Position numbers and translations under genes: made by a program | Shown: positions 34,858-46,124 of the stretch, in pieces | Layout of the letters: each line of letters opens with the position of its first letter | How positions within the stretch are numbered: position 1 is the stretch's first letter | The notes under the pieces: generated by a model | What the model was told of the DNA's origin: nothing | Seen by the model: only the letters and a program-made list of their open reading frames with translations | Databases searched by the model: none | Source: Chloranthus sessilifolius | Lineage: Eukaryota; Streptophyta; Magnoliopsida; Chloranthales; Chloranthaceae | Assembly (NCBI GenBank): GCA_021018995.1 | Contig: CM037587.1 | Location: forward strand, 2,916,866 to 2,980,865 | Length of the DNA: 64,000 bases | Reading direction: 5' to 3'

Positions 34858-36974
34858 TGTGACAACGCAACTTAACCGGCCTACTACTCGACCCAATCTG
34901 ACCTGTTTCGACCCATGAGAACACACACTATCTTGCATAAGTTGCACAGCTTAACCTTCCCCTTGCAACTTAAATTCAAATCTTCTTTTCTCTTTTCTCC
35001 TTTCTCCTTTAATTCTGTAACTTACACGAGGGTTTATTTCAAATGGGACCGGACTCCTCACCGAGTTTATATAAAGAGCTCTCCGTCTCATCCTCTTCTA
35101 CACCAAGCTCTCTTCCTCAAGCTTCTTCCCTTCCTTAAGGTATGTTTTCCTTTATTTATTTTATGTTAGTTAAATTTTAGTTTTGTATTTTATTTTCTTC
35201 TTCTTCTCTTCTCCAGTCGCCGAATTTATCACCAGTGACCATCGTGTTGTCCCGGCCATTTATGATAATTGCGATTATTAGTACAGTCATTTCGCCTACA
35301 CTCATCAATTTATGTGTCGTCATAATCACCGTCTAACGTTAATTTTTCCTCTTTAGTTTTGAGTAGGTTTAGTCCTAATTTTAAATCATAAATTTTCAAT
35401 TCTATAGCAAACCTCTAATATATTTAAGATATATTAAAATTGGAATTTAAATCAATTTTATTTATTTTCTTAAATCATGCTTTATTCATATATTATTTTA
35501 AATTGAACTTATTTTAAATCAGGAAATTTTGAGAATTTTTAATGTTGGATTTTATAAATCAAGCTTTCATTTGAAACTAGGCAGTTATTCTTAAAAGGTG
35601 ATTATAATAAATCAAGTTCTGAAATTAAGGGGATTTAAAAAAATTGTTATTATATTAAATCAAATTTTCTATTTAATCAGGGGATTTAATATTAAATCAA
35701 ATTTTATTAAACTAAGGGTTTTAAAATTGGATTATAAATCATATCTATTTTAAATTAAGGATTTCGGTAATCGAGTATTTTCCAAAATAGGGACTTGAAA
35801 TAAACTTGATAGATACCAACCTAATATCGATGACTCTACCTTAGTTCACTCTATCTCAGTTTCAATAACATCCTTGTTGACCACTTTTCCCTTGTGTCCA
35901 GGTTACCATTGTAACTGTGAAACTTCAAGCTCTCCGCACGAAACCTTTAGATCCAACAATTGAGGCAAGTGACTTATCCAATAGAATGGTTTAAATACGT
36001 ATCATATTAGATAATGATATCATGTTCTTTACATAGACTATATTATAACATTAAGATAACTAAATGTGGAATATCTACTGTTGGTATGGTCTTATCTCGC
36101 ACAAGTGATAAATATTTTATTTGAATCATGTTGTTATTAACAAAATATCTCATAACGTACGAATGTCGTGAGCTTCGTTTATTAGTTTTAACTCTCACAT
36201 GATATCATTTTACATTTAAATATAGAATTGTTTTGGAATAAGAATTGATAGAGCATGTATATAAATATTAGATAAGTTTTCAATAGAACTGAATATGAAA
36301 GGCTATAGAAATGATGACATAAATATTTAAATATATAAGATATGATATTTGAATAAGATTCCCATGGGGCCGCATGATAGTACTAGACGAATGGATCCAT
36401 TTGTGCACTTTTGTAATAGGAAGTAAACTCCTTCAAACTGGAACGGCACGATTGACATTGAGATTGATAAAAGATATGGAACTCTCCTCCTTTGTAACTG
36501 GTATCCATGATAAATGATAATATGAATACAACTACACTTGGATCGGTGCTATTATTTTAGCAATTGTACAATATATATAGTACAATTGTAGAATAAGTTA
36601 TTTTTGTTTTTCTTCTTCATATTGAATCATTGAATGATATATATGATAGTATTTCTCATATGATATGTAATTCTTCATTTGAAAATAATAAAATTGTTGT
36701 AGAATGAGGGTCACTTGTTGAGTTTTATCTCATTCCCGTTTCTATTCAAATTTCAGAGATCAAACCTTGTGGCTCGGGAGCTGCTTTTTAGGAAGAGGCC
36801 CTAGAAAACTTGTTGAATTAGCTTTGGTTAGGAGTTTAAGTTTGGGAATTGAATAAATATAACTTTGAATTCTAGTTAATGAGAATGGACCTTTGTGTTT
36901 CCTTTATTTGAATTTTGATTATTGAATGTGTTCATGGGTCAAAATGATTATATATTGGATTTCGAGGCGTGACA
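34858..36974 (+). mobile_element. Solo LTR, 2117 bp (TSD CCATG)
   Basis: Starts TGTGACAACGC, ends GAGGCGTGACA, flanked by CCATG (34853-34857 and 36975-36979). A TTTATATAAAG box at 35066-35075 is followed about 65 bp later by a good splice donor (CTTAAG|GTATG, 35139). The rest is AT-rich and non-coding. Confidence 0.85.
35066..35075 (+). promoter_or_regulatory. LTR TATA box
   Basis: TTTATATAAA, preceded by a CT-rich stretch and followed by a CT-rich leader, is the likely promoter of this LTR. Confidence 0.6.
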
Positions 36975-37113
36975 CCATGATAATATAATCTAAACCCGCT
37001 GAAATGGTATTCTCACCATTGGTTGCTTTAAATTATTCACCCGAACCTTCTATGCAATAGATATTTAGATCATGGGCGTAGTTCATAATCCTTTCGCACA
37101 CATTCCAAAAAAG

Positions 37114-39679
37114 TGTCACAACCCGATTTTCCCCACACGAATCTCGGGAAAGACCGGACCGTGGATCCGATATTCAAGGTTTGCATTGAACATTCTGATT
37201 CGGATGCTTTGATACCAACTATGATGATCCAAAATTTCCACTCATGGATAACAAGAGATTCTGATTCGCTAGATCACAAGTGAGCTCTCTGATATTAACT
37301 ATGACAGCCCGACTTTCGAAAGCGGAATTCTAGGAAATCCAAACCATCCAATGCATACCTTCTAATGCTAATAGTACCGACCCGGTTTTTCAGAGCGGAA
37401 TTCTAGGAAGGTCAAACCATTCGGGTGTTCGGTACATCCACCCACAAAAAGTAGTCAACCGCTAGATAACTACCACATGGCATTCACAGATTCTATATAT
37501 TTTATACATGGAACCAAAGTATAAAATAAACCACCGGTGACGATTGACCGTCACCTAAACAGTGATAATATCATCTGTATACAAAAGATTGTGTTTGTCT
37601 AAAATCCACAAATCAAACTATACCAAATCTGTAACCCAGTCTAAGGATAGAAATCCTCAGAAGGAAGATCTTCGTCTTCCGATACGTAGTCTAGGTTGTC
37701 CTCTTTCTCCGGGTCCTAATCTGTCACTACACCTGTGACGTATAGTCGGGGTGAACTAACAATCTAAGCTTAGTAGAAAAATCAATACCAAAGTACATTT
37801 TAGGCGAACTAGAACATAGATTCAATGACAAAGATTTAATGACAGATTCGATGACGAAGATTCAATGACAGAATTCAATACAAATTCCATATTCAAAATA
37901 AAATTCCAAAGGCATTTCATATCCAATAAAATCTAGAGATTTTCGATATCAAACAGAATTTCAAAACATTTCATATCCAATAAAATCCAGAAATTTTCGA
38001 TATCAAACAGAATTTCAAAGCATTTTCATCACAATGAACAATTTAATGCAGTTTCATAATTCAATGTCTAACTTAAGACATAACTTAACTATTCTCCCAT
38101 GCAAATATAGCATCGGGAGCCGAAGAGTTACTGATGGGAATCCCCGTAGCCACCATCGTTCAATGAACAATTTCAATATATACGGATATCCTGTCATACC
38201 GGTCAATGTGTATGGATATCCCACCATACCGATCGATGTTTAAAGGATTCGATCAAAGAAACCTTAAATCAACATGCAGTTCTAATTCATACTAAAATGT
38301 CAATAATTTATAGCTAAGTTTTATCCGATTTCAAGTTTTGGGATCCGATGACTTCGATATTCAATTTCCAAAATTCCAGAGTTTAAATGTCAGAATTTGA
38401 ATTTAGAATTAATAGGTCAATTTCAGAGTTCCAGAGATTCGATGTTTCAAAGAATTCATATTCAAAACAAAATTTCAAATATTTCATTCAATTATGTCAA
38501 AGCAGTTCAGTCAAAGTTCTATGCAGAGTTCGATCAAATGTAAATGAATATTGAATTTCCCTACCTCAATGTCAAACTATTCGACGAAAACGAAAACGGA
38601 AATGAGATGAAGATCTCTAACAATGACCTCCGATCCTTACCTTATAACACAAGAGAAACATAGCTAAGTGTCAATAATTTTGGCCTTATGTGTTATCGAA
38701 GTCCTCTTAAATCTTTTCTCAAGAAACTAAGGCAAACATAAACAGACAAAATCGAGCAAGCGATTTTGTCACTTTCCCTGTGGCACCTTAAAATTCGCGC
38801 GAGCGAAATTGACCTGAGAATTTTTGCCTATAAAATGGGGAAAAATCACGCGAGTGGTTTTCTCAGGCACTATTTTAGTGCATTCTGAAGCAAAATTGCG
38901 TGAGTGAATCTGAATTCATGCAAGCGATTTTGACAGTTTCTATTTTTTTTTTAGATTCATCTAAATTCGAAAATTTTCAGAACTTGTTGTACAAGGACTC
39001 AGATCACACAAAATCTAAAATATATCCATTACACATTGATAAAGCGATAATCCCAACTCCTAATCTTATGCATGCAATGATTTCTACGATTGATTTTTCG
39101 AAAGGATCGACATTCGCGCTTTTCACGCGTCCGATCAACGAAGTCTTTGCATGCGATCCAAACATCCATAAGTCAAGGTCTAATTTCTAGAAATCGAAGT
39201 TCATACAATCGCATGACCACACATACCTCTTTAGATCATGCATGCAAAGATCGGCGTCGAAGGAAATTGACGTGAAAGCTTCTTATTCGTTAGATGCTTC
39301 AGTTTCCAATCACAATGGTGTCGCAATGGTCGAACCAACGGAGATCCTCTCGTAGGAGATGATGGTTAGAATAGAATCCAATGGCTGAAATTTAATAGGA
39401 ATTGAAGGGTATCTCGCGGCTCCCCTCTCTCACTGAGTTTTCATGCAGATTTCATTTCTGCTGAATGCTTGGCTTATATAGAGGGTAGCTTCGGTGTATA
39501 GCGGTACACTCTATACGGTGTACCGGCTCTTGTATTAAACTAAAACAGTGGCCCGGGCCACTTGACCAGTTTCGGTACCTGGACCTTCGATTTGCACTAC
39601 ACTTGTGTGATGCACATTTCGTTCAATACCTGGACCTTCAATTAGTGTACCGGGGTTCAGAAATTTTAGGAATATTACA
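37114..39679 (-). repeat. Element B 3' LTR
   Basis: In plus orientation it starts TGTCACAACCC and ends AATATTACA. Read on the minus strand, CTCTATATAAGCC (about 39470) is a TATA box preceded by GGTACACCGTATAGAGTGTACC, a small dyad. CGCGAGCGATTTTG words follow at 38760-38930 and a conserved hairpin at 37536-37555. Confidence 0.88.
37536..37555. promoter_or_regulatory. Conserved LTR hairpin, copy 2
   Basis: GGTGACGATTGACCGTCACC: a 7-bp stem GGTGACG/CGTCACC followed by TAAACAGTG. It matches the hairpins at 8587 and 52839 in position and flanks. A shared GACGTATAGTCGGGGTGAACTAAC block lies about 190 bp further on. Confidence 0.6.
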
Positions 39680-39694
39680 TCTTCCCCTCCTTCA
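39680..39694 (-). promoter_or_regulatory. Element B polypurine tract
   Basis: Read on the minus strand, GAAGGAGGGGAAGA directly precedes the 3' LTR, where second-strand DNA synthesis is primed in LTR elements. This fixes the element's orientation. Confidence 0.8.
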
Positions 39695-41577
39695 ACGAAT
39701 TTTCCTCCTCGAAAATTCATCACGGTTGTCATTGATTCATGTGTGGTGTGTCAATTTCATTTAGTGTTAAGGTAAGCAGCCACACAAGGTTCAATGATGA
39801 GTTAACCTATTCATGAGAACATTATTAATCATTCGACATCAAACCAAACACACTCCTTTATCTGAAGATCTACATCATGCAATTAAAATTTTTATTTGAA
39901 TTGTGAATAGTCATTTGATGTGTATCTAAATGCGGTTCAACTTATGTCCAGAGTATTCCATTACTAAAACCAAGCATTATAGCTAACAAGGAATTTCAGC
40001 ATTAACTCACCAATTTATCGTTAACTCATAAGATTTATGTTCAACCGAAAGTATACTCACAACAAGGAAATTTTAGCAGTACCTATCAGAGTGATTACTA
40101 ATTCAAAGCAAGATGTCGGTACCATAGAACAATTCTTAACTACGAACAGACATCTTTGGTCATTCAAACAATCTAATCATCATCACATAAGAGTTTTGCC
40201 CATAAGCAAACTATTTTGATTCTTTGGTCTAATACCTACAATTTTCACAATGCATCTAGTATATCACCAGTATGGACAAAATTTTAATCTATCTATTAAC
40301 AAGATTAACTACTGCTTGATGCATCCATTACCACCTCATCAAAATTAACAAGTCACCATCATCAAAATTAACTATCCACACACCAAGTATTAACGATTAA
40401 TTCTTTTACAAGTCAATCCAGCTCAAGGCATCTCAGTGTCATAACCTAAAGAAGATTCATTTACCGATTTTCGGTTCATCATTGATCCGGTTGCTCACCA
40501 GGCTACTCAACAACTCGGCTCATGCTACCTCTGGCTCCCAAACTAGACTCTCCCGGTGTGTATCCTCGTGCTATCGCGATGCGCGGAGTAGAGGAGGTCG
40601 GATAAGCCTAACACATTAGGTCCAGGAGCATAGCCTCGTGAAAATTCAGTCACCCATCCATTGCCTTCATCTGACGACTGATATCCTCCAAAATTTGCAT
40701 GATGGCCTGTGAAGCAAGTGGCTGCTGAGGCGGATACTGCCGAGGTTGATGTATATGGGGGTTCGGCTTCCGGTGCAGGCAATTCCTGTTGTTCTTGTTG
40801 TTCTTGGGCTCCCTCTGCCCTCAGTTGGCGATGTCGGTGTTGAACCACTTACTTCAGCCTAGAAAGGCTCAAATTCCCATCCTTCAACCCATAATTGTTT
40901 ATGTGATCGGTACGCTTTGGCTCATCCGGCGAAATCTCATAGTCCTCATTGTCATCTTCGTACTCTATAATCACTTGCGTGATCAGGCTGGCGAAAGATA
41001 TGTACTTCAAAGGTTTCACATTATCATCAGTCATTAGGTCTCAAGCGTGCCTCATCCCTTCAAGCACTAGTTCTAGCGCACTAAACCACCGATTCTTGAA
41101 GGCTGAATACAATGCTTGCTGAAACTCCCCTACTCGCTCTTGTTCGTGTCGAAGCGGGTAGAGATTGTTTCGGAAAGTTATGTCGAGCATCCACATCTCT
41201 CTCAGTAATTGTGATCGCTTTACTTTACCAATTTACCAGACCTGTGTAGCCCATGGGTCATGGTTGCCACCACTATGTGAAATGGAACCGGATAACGGTT
41301 CGGGGGTTGCAGACCCTTATCACTCACATACTCCGGAGGACAGCACATCATATGCACATCTCAATAGGGGTCAACCTGAAAAAGTTGATTGTCGATCCTT
41401 GTGCACAGATTCTAATAAAATATTTTCATGATTTAGGGATAATAGAACTCGTGAAACAGTTTTAGCAAGGGTTGCAGTCCAGTAGCTACAACGATGCAAT
41501 CGTGTGCCCATGCGATGGCTGGTTGGTCATCAAAAAGTTTGTCGTCAAAACACCATTCAAGCTCGAAACCCTTGAGT
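39695..41577 (-). mobile_element. Element B extra 3' region, distal part
   Basis: A non-pol region between integrase and the 3' LTR. Minus-strand frames 40849-41034 (LKYISFASLITQVIIEYEDD) and 40543-40848 (Gln/Glu-rich, then YTSTSAVSASAATCF) have protein-like composition. I cannot assign a family; the first recalls, weakly, plant proteins annotated as putative transposon domains. 39700-40500 is AT-rich and empty. Confidence 0.45.
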
Positions 41578-41785
41578 GCCCATGTGACAGCCCAGATTAC
41601 GGCACCCCGAAACCCGTGCCATCAGCACGATCATCTTGACCGTGCCCCTTAGCTAAGCACGGAACACTGGTATATCAAGCATTGCAATAAAATAATTAAC
41701 GAAATTGCGGAATTTGAATCTATATTAATTGACTCTCCAAAAGACAGTTCTACCCTCATGCCTCTACATGAATGGAGAACCAATC

Positions 41786-41822
41786 CGAACCATCGATGAT
41801 AGCAATCATCACGGATGGTTCG
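41786..41822. promoter_or_regulatory. LTR hairpin, copy 4
   Basis: A 9-bp outer stem CGAACCATC/GATGGTTCG (41786-41794 and 41814-41822) and an inner GATGAT/ATCATC stem (41795-41800, 41805-41810) with loop AGCA. It stands at the same place relative to the GACGTATAGT block as the hairpins of the other LTRs but has a different sequence. Confidence 0.5.
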
Positions 41823-43033
41823 CCCAAAAAGAATAATCCCATCTATATATATATATGGTTTAAACAGAATCAAGGCTTGACATACCAAGCCGTATAAAAC
41901 CTCTCCAAAAATCCCTCAAAGTGGCACAACAGAGTCCTCTAGAAGAAGTCCTCTGGAGGTGGCTCCAACTCTTCGCCGGCCGCAAGGTCCTCACGGGATC
42001 ACGTCTCCACGAGCGCGGCATTGCTAATAGTGGACCTGCGACGTATAGTCTATAGGGTGAGCTACATCCTAGCTCAATAGGGAACAACACAGTTGAACAT
42101 ATAAATTGTAACTCACATATATTCCATGATATGCATGCATGATGTGTCTATGCAACTATTGATAAAACAGTTAAAAAGCATTTCGTTTTACTGTTGATTC
42201 CTTATATTTTCATTTACTCATGAATGATGCTGAGAAGGCCTAAAGCAAAACTTAAACTTTCAACTTAAGTAATCCCCGAGCAATATAGCATCGAGCCCCG
42301 ACGAGATACCCATCATCGTCATCTATATAGACAGTTTTAACCGTATTCCCTGGGAATACCAATAGTACCCAAGCCCCTTTCCCCTGGGGATTGGTGGCGG
42401 GGTTTCACTTGTCTCAATCAACACCCCTGGGGTGTGCTTACTATGTACGGATAAGCCTCCGCACTGGCCTACGGTTTCGCTTGATATCCAGTCGTCGATA
42501 TATCCCGCGTGTCGGTCGTGGATACCCTATCAAACCTCAAATAACAAAAATATCGGTGCCTTACATATAGTTATTTACCGTGTAATTGTGCTATCTTATA
42601 TCAGTTAGGCCCTATCAAACATGATTCAATCCTTGGATACATCCCTGGGATGTATCCATTTACTTGCATCACACCTGATGCTCTTATCTCTTTACTTCTT
42701 CATCCCCTTGGGATGGCTCATTAGTTTACTCTTATGAATGTCACACACGCACACTTTTCACAATTCTTTAAGCAGTAAAATATTTGAATTGAACTCTATA
42801 TCACTACATACATGCTCTTATAAAATAAGGTACATGTTCAAGGTGTTCCCTACCTCAAGTCTTCATTTGTTCAATGCATCAAGGTCCCACGTGGCTCCTT
42901 GTGCACTAGTCCACACGTACCACCTATGGTACCACATAACAGGTGAAACACATCACAAAGGATGCAATAAGGAAGGTATAAGATCCCCCAAGAATCTTAA
43001 AGTCAAACCCAAAAGTCAACATAATTTATGTCA

Positions 43034-43576
43034 GTCGATTAATCGAACTCCAAAATCGATTAATCGAATGCCCATATCGATTAATCGAAGCAATTTCGAT
43101 TAATCGAAATTCTCCTTTTCGCAAAGTCCATTCTCAGTTCGAACAGTCGAGTTTTCGTTCGATTAATCGAATTCAATTTCGATTAATCGAAATTCTTCTT
43201 TAAAGTAATTTCACCTTGTTGAATAATGAAGTTTTCATTCGATTAATCAATCCAATTTCGATTAATCAAATTCTTCTTTTCGCAAAGTAGACTCGATTCG
43301 AGAGTTTCATGTTGATTAATCGATCCCAAATCGATTAATCGAAAACTAAAATCGATTAATCGAAATCCCATTTCGATTAGTCGATTTTTCCTCAAGTCAT
43401 TTCCTCCAACCCCTGGGGTCCACTGGAGGTTCTCAGTCGATTAATCGATTCTCAAATCGATCAATCGGAATCCAATGTCCGTTAATCGAAATTAAATTCG
43501 ATTAATCAAATCGGGTCCTCGACCTTTCAACTTCACAGCCAATTTCGATTAATGAAACCCAATTTCGATTAATCGA
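43034..43576. repeat. TCGATTAATCGA array (about 18 copies)
   Basis: The perfect 12-bp palindrome TCGATTAATCGA, or one-base variants, occurs about 18 times in 540 bp, mostly in pairs or groups of four separated by 5-12 bases with larger gaps of 30-60. It occurs only inside this solo LTR. Confidence 0.92.
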
Positions 43577-44121
43577 ATTGTCGATTCAAATTTCTTCCCA
43601 ATCTTCTTCCACACTTTTTCTTCTATTTTTCTAAGCCATTATCCTAAGATTTAAACTATTTTCAACTACCATTTAGCCTCTATAATCTATGCATTTGATT
43701 TACAAAATTTTACCTTGAATCAATCTCAAATTGATTTCAAATCTAGGGTTGGAAGGCTAGGGTTCCAGCTTTAGCTTTTCAGCGGATCCCTTGCGTTGAA
43801 TCGGCCTCTTTAATACTTGGATTCTTCCTTCCTCAGCTAGCCTTTACTCCTTGCATTAATCATTCTTTTCACTCTCTCTCTCTCTTCTTTACTCTCCTTC
43901 AACAACCCAAAATACCTATCTAGGGTTATTAAACCCTTTTATCCTATTCTTCACTTGTGAGTTGAGCACATACACCGCGGTAGGTGTATGCGACTTCTCA
44001 TTTACATCACACACCACATAATCACTCAAACTATCACATCTCATCCGTTCATCACATTCTATGCTAACTCATGATCTCCTGATTGGTCAAACTTGTGACC
44101 AATCGGGCACGGATCCCGAGG

Positions 44122-44415
44122 TCATAGTTTTGCATGATTTTTTCGGGTTATTACAGCCCACCATTCATTGGATTGTTCTCTAGGTGGTGGTGGGGGCAGG
44201 ATGTTCGGCTGTTTCAATGCTCTGACTTTCAAAATGGGCCTTTTCGAAGTCAGCACCCTCGGTGTTGCCTTCTTCCTTGAAGCCATCCAAATGGGTAAAC
44301 AAAACTTTGAGGGAGAAAGGTAGGATTTCACCTTCGTTGTGATGAAGAAGAGACGAGGATCGATGCTTGAAGGTGGCGAAACTTCACGGAAGAAAATCGA
44401 AGAAAGTTCATCCAC
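44122..44415 (-). mobile_element. Element B extra 3' region, proximal reading frame
   Basis: Below the solo LTR edge, the minus strand starts MDELSSIFFREVSPPSSIDP, with basic MASRKKATPRVLTSKRPILK further on and then a Pro run. It begins about 110 bp downstream of a minus-strand TATATAAGAA (about 44515). The solo LTR at 41583-44155 interrupts the region. The protein is unrecognised. Confidence 0.4.
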
Positions 44416-44514
44416 TTTTGAAAGTGGTTGGCGATTTTTTCTTGCGGGAAAAGAAAAGAGAAAAGTCGGTTTTGCCGGTTTAGAAATAGTGAAATGAAAA
44501 AATAAAACCTGAGA

Positions 44515-44690
44515 TTCTTATATACTACCGAAATCGCGCGAGCGAGGAATCAAATTCGCACACGCGAATATCATTTACACTGAGTCACTTGGGGAAAATT
44601 GTGCGTGGGAGTCTAATTTCGCACGATCCTCCTGAAGGAATCGCTCACGCGATTTTTCAAATTTGCGCGAGCGAATTTATTAGTGCAGTT
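44515..44690 (-). promoter_or_regulatory. Internal TATA and CGCGAGCG cluster of element B
   Basis: On the minus strand, words like ATTCGCGCGAGC, ATCGCGTGAGCG, TTCGCGTGTGCG and CTCGCTCGCGCGATTTCGG are followed by GTAGTATATAAGAATC. The same word family occurs in element B's own LTRs (38760-38930, 54195-54395). Confidence 0.45.
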
Positions 44691-45099
44691 TTGTTGTAAG
44701 TCTATTGACTATTCAATTTCTTCTTTTATCCCTGTATTCAAGGCCTTCAATTGCTACTTAATGTCGCGATATCGATATAAAATTTAAGCATAATTTCCCA
44801 TTAAAATTTCAAATTGGAAGGATCCACCCTATACTACCTTATTTGACTCATCAAGTGCTCTCTTTAATTTGGATGCACTAGAACTCATGTTGTAAAGTGT
44901 CAGACCGAACTAGATCACAACATCTTTAGAGCAAAACTTAACAATTTGGGCCTTTGGGGCATCAAACTACCTAGTGTAGGTTGAATGTAGTGACTCGAAA
45001 AATTCTGGAGTCAAAAACACTTTTACATCTTATAAGAGTAGACATTACATTACAATTTGCTAGTCTGATTATACAAGTACCCTTAATTTAATGAACTTC

Positions 45100-46124
45100 A
45101 CTCAAAAAGGTGTAGGTACAAATCGCGGATTTCGGCTTTGCGCTCCCATGTAACTTTTGCGGTTGAGTTTTTTCGCCATCTTACTAGCACAAGTAGAATC
45201 CGCTTGGTCCTTAAAGTATGCTCTTGCAATAAAAAATTTGTACCGATTCTTCCACCACAATTAGACCTTCTTGGAGCTCAATAGGTTGGAAGTCTAATAC
45301 ATGAGTCAGGTCCTTTACATACTTCCGCAACATGGGCACATGGAAGACATTATGTATGCTTGATAGTTGCAGTGGCAAGGCAATTCAGTAAGTTACTTCA
45401 CCATTTCGGCCCAACACCTCAAAAGGCTCGACATAGCGTGGACTAAGCTTTCCACGCCTTCCAAAACGCATCACGCCTTTAGTAGGTGAGATTTTGATGA
45501 ACATGTGGTCTCCATTCTGAAAGGAATGTGAAAGATCAGTATTTGCCGATAGAAAATAGGAAATTTAGCGGAGTTGATTTCAATAGAGTTTACCTGAAAC
45601 TCTACATTTCTCCTCTTTTGGTCGGCATAGCTCTTTTGTCGACTCTGAGCGACTTTCAATCTTTCACGAATGATTCTGATTGCGTCATTCGTGCTTTCGA
45701 TAAGCTTTGGGCCTAACAAGACCCTCACTCCAACCTCTTCCCAGTTAACCAAAAATTTACACCAGTGACCATAGAGTGCCTCAAAAGGAGTCATTTCAAT
45801 GTTTGCTTGGTAGCTGTTATTATAGGCAAATTCGATTAAGGATATTTATTTGTCCCACGATCCCTGAAAATCTAGCATACATGCTATGAGAATGTCCTCA
45901 ATAACTTGGTTTACCCTCTCTGTCTGGCCATCTGTCTGAGGGTGGAATGTCGACCTGAATTCTAGTCTTAAACCCATTTCCTCTTGGAACTGTCTCCAAA
46001 ACCTGGATGTATACAATGGATCCCTATCCGACACGATACTAGTTGGAATGCCGTGAAGTCTGATGATTTCCTTGACATATAGTTTGGCAATCTGACTAGC
46101 GGTGTACTTTGTAGCATACGGTAG
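45100..46124 (-). mobile_element. Element B integrase C-terminal half and chromodomain-like end
   Basis: The minus strand shows [60 protein letters not shown], then MTPFEALYGHWC and a basic YADQKRRNVEF region. A weak chromodomain-like segment lies near 45120-45260. Decayed. Confidence 0.82.

Larger units (their letters stand above)
41583..44155 (-). mobile_element. Solo LTR, 2573 bp, nested in element B (TSD GCCCA)
   Basis: Starts TGTGACAGCCC and ends CGGGTTATTACA, flanked by GCCCA (41578-41582 and 44156-44160). It shares with element B's LTRs the end sequences, the GACGTATAGT block (42030) and ATATAGCATCG (42281), so it is a related family on the minus strand. It carries a hairpin at 41786-41822 and the TCGATTAATCGA array. 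Confidence 0.9.

Noticed and set aside
35066-35169. TATA box, leader and splice donor as a host gene promoter
   Set aside because: The segment lies inside a TG...CA solo LTR with a CCATG target duplication, so it is better explained as the LTR promoter.
43034-43576. CRISPR-like array of palindromic repeats
   Set aside because: Repeats are only 12 bp, spacers are 5-60 bp and not uniform, the array is inside a plant LTR and there are no cas genes.
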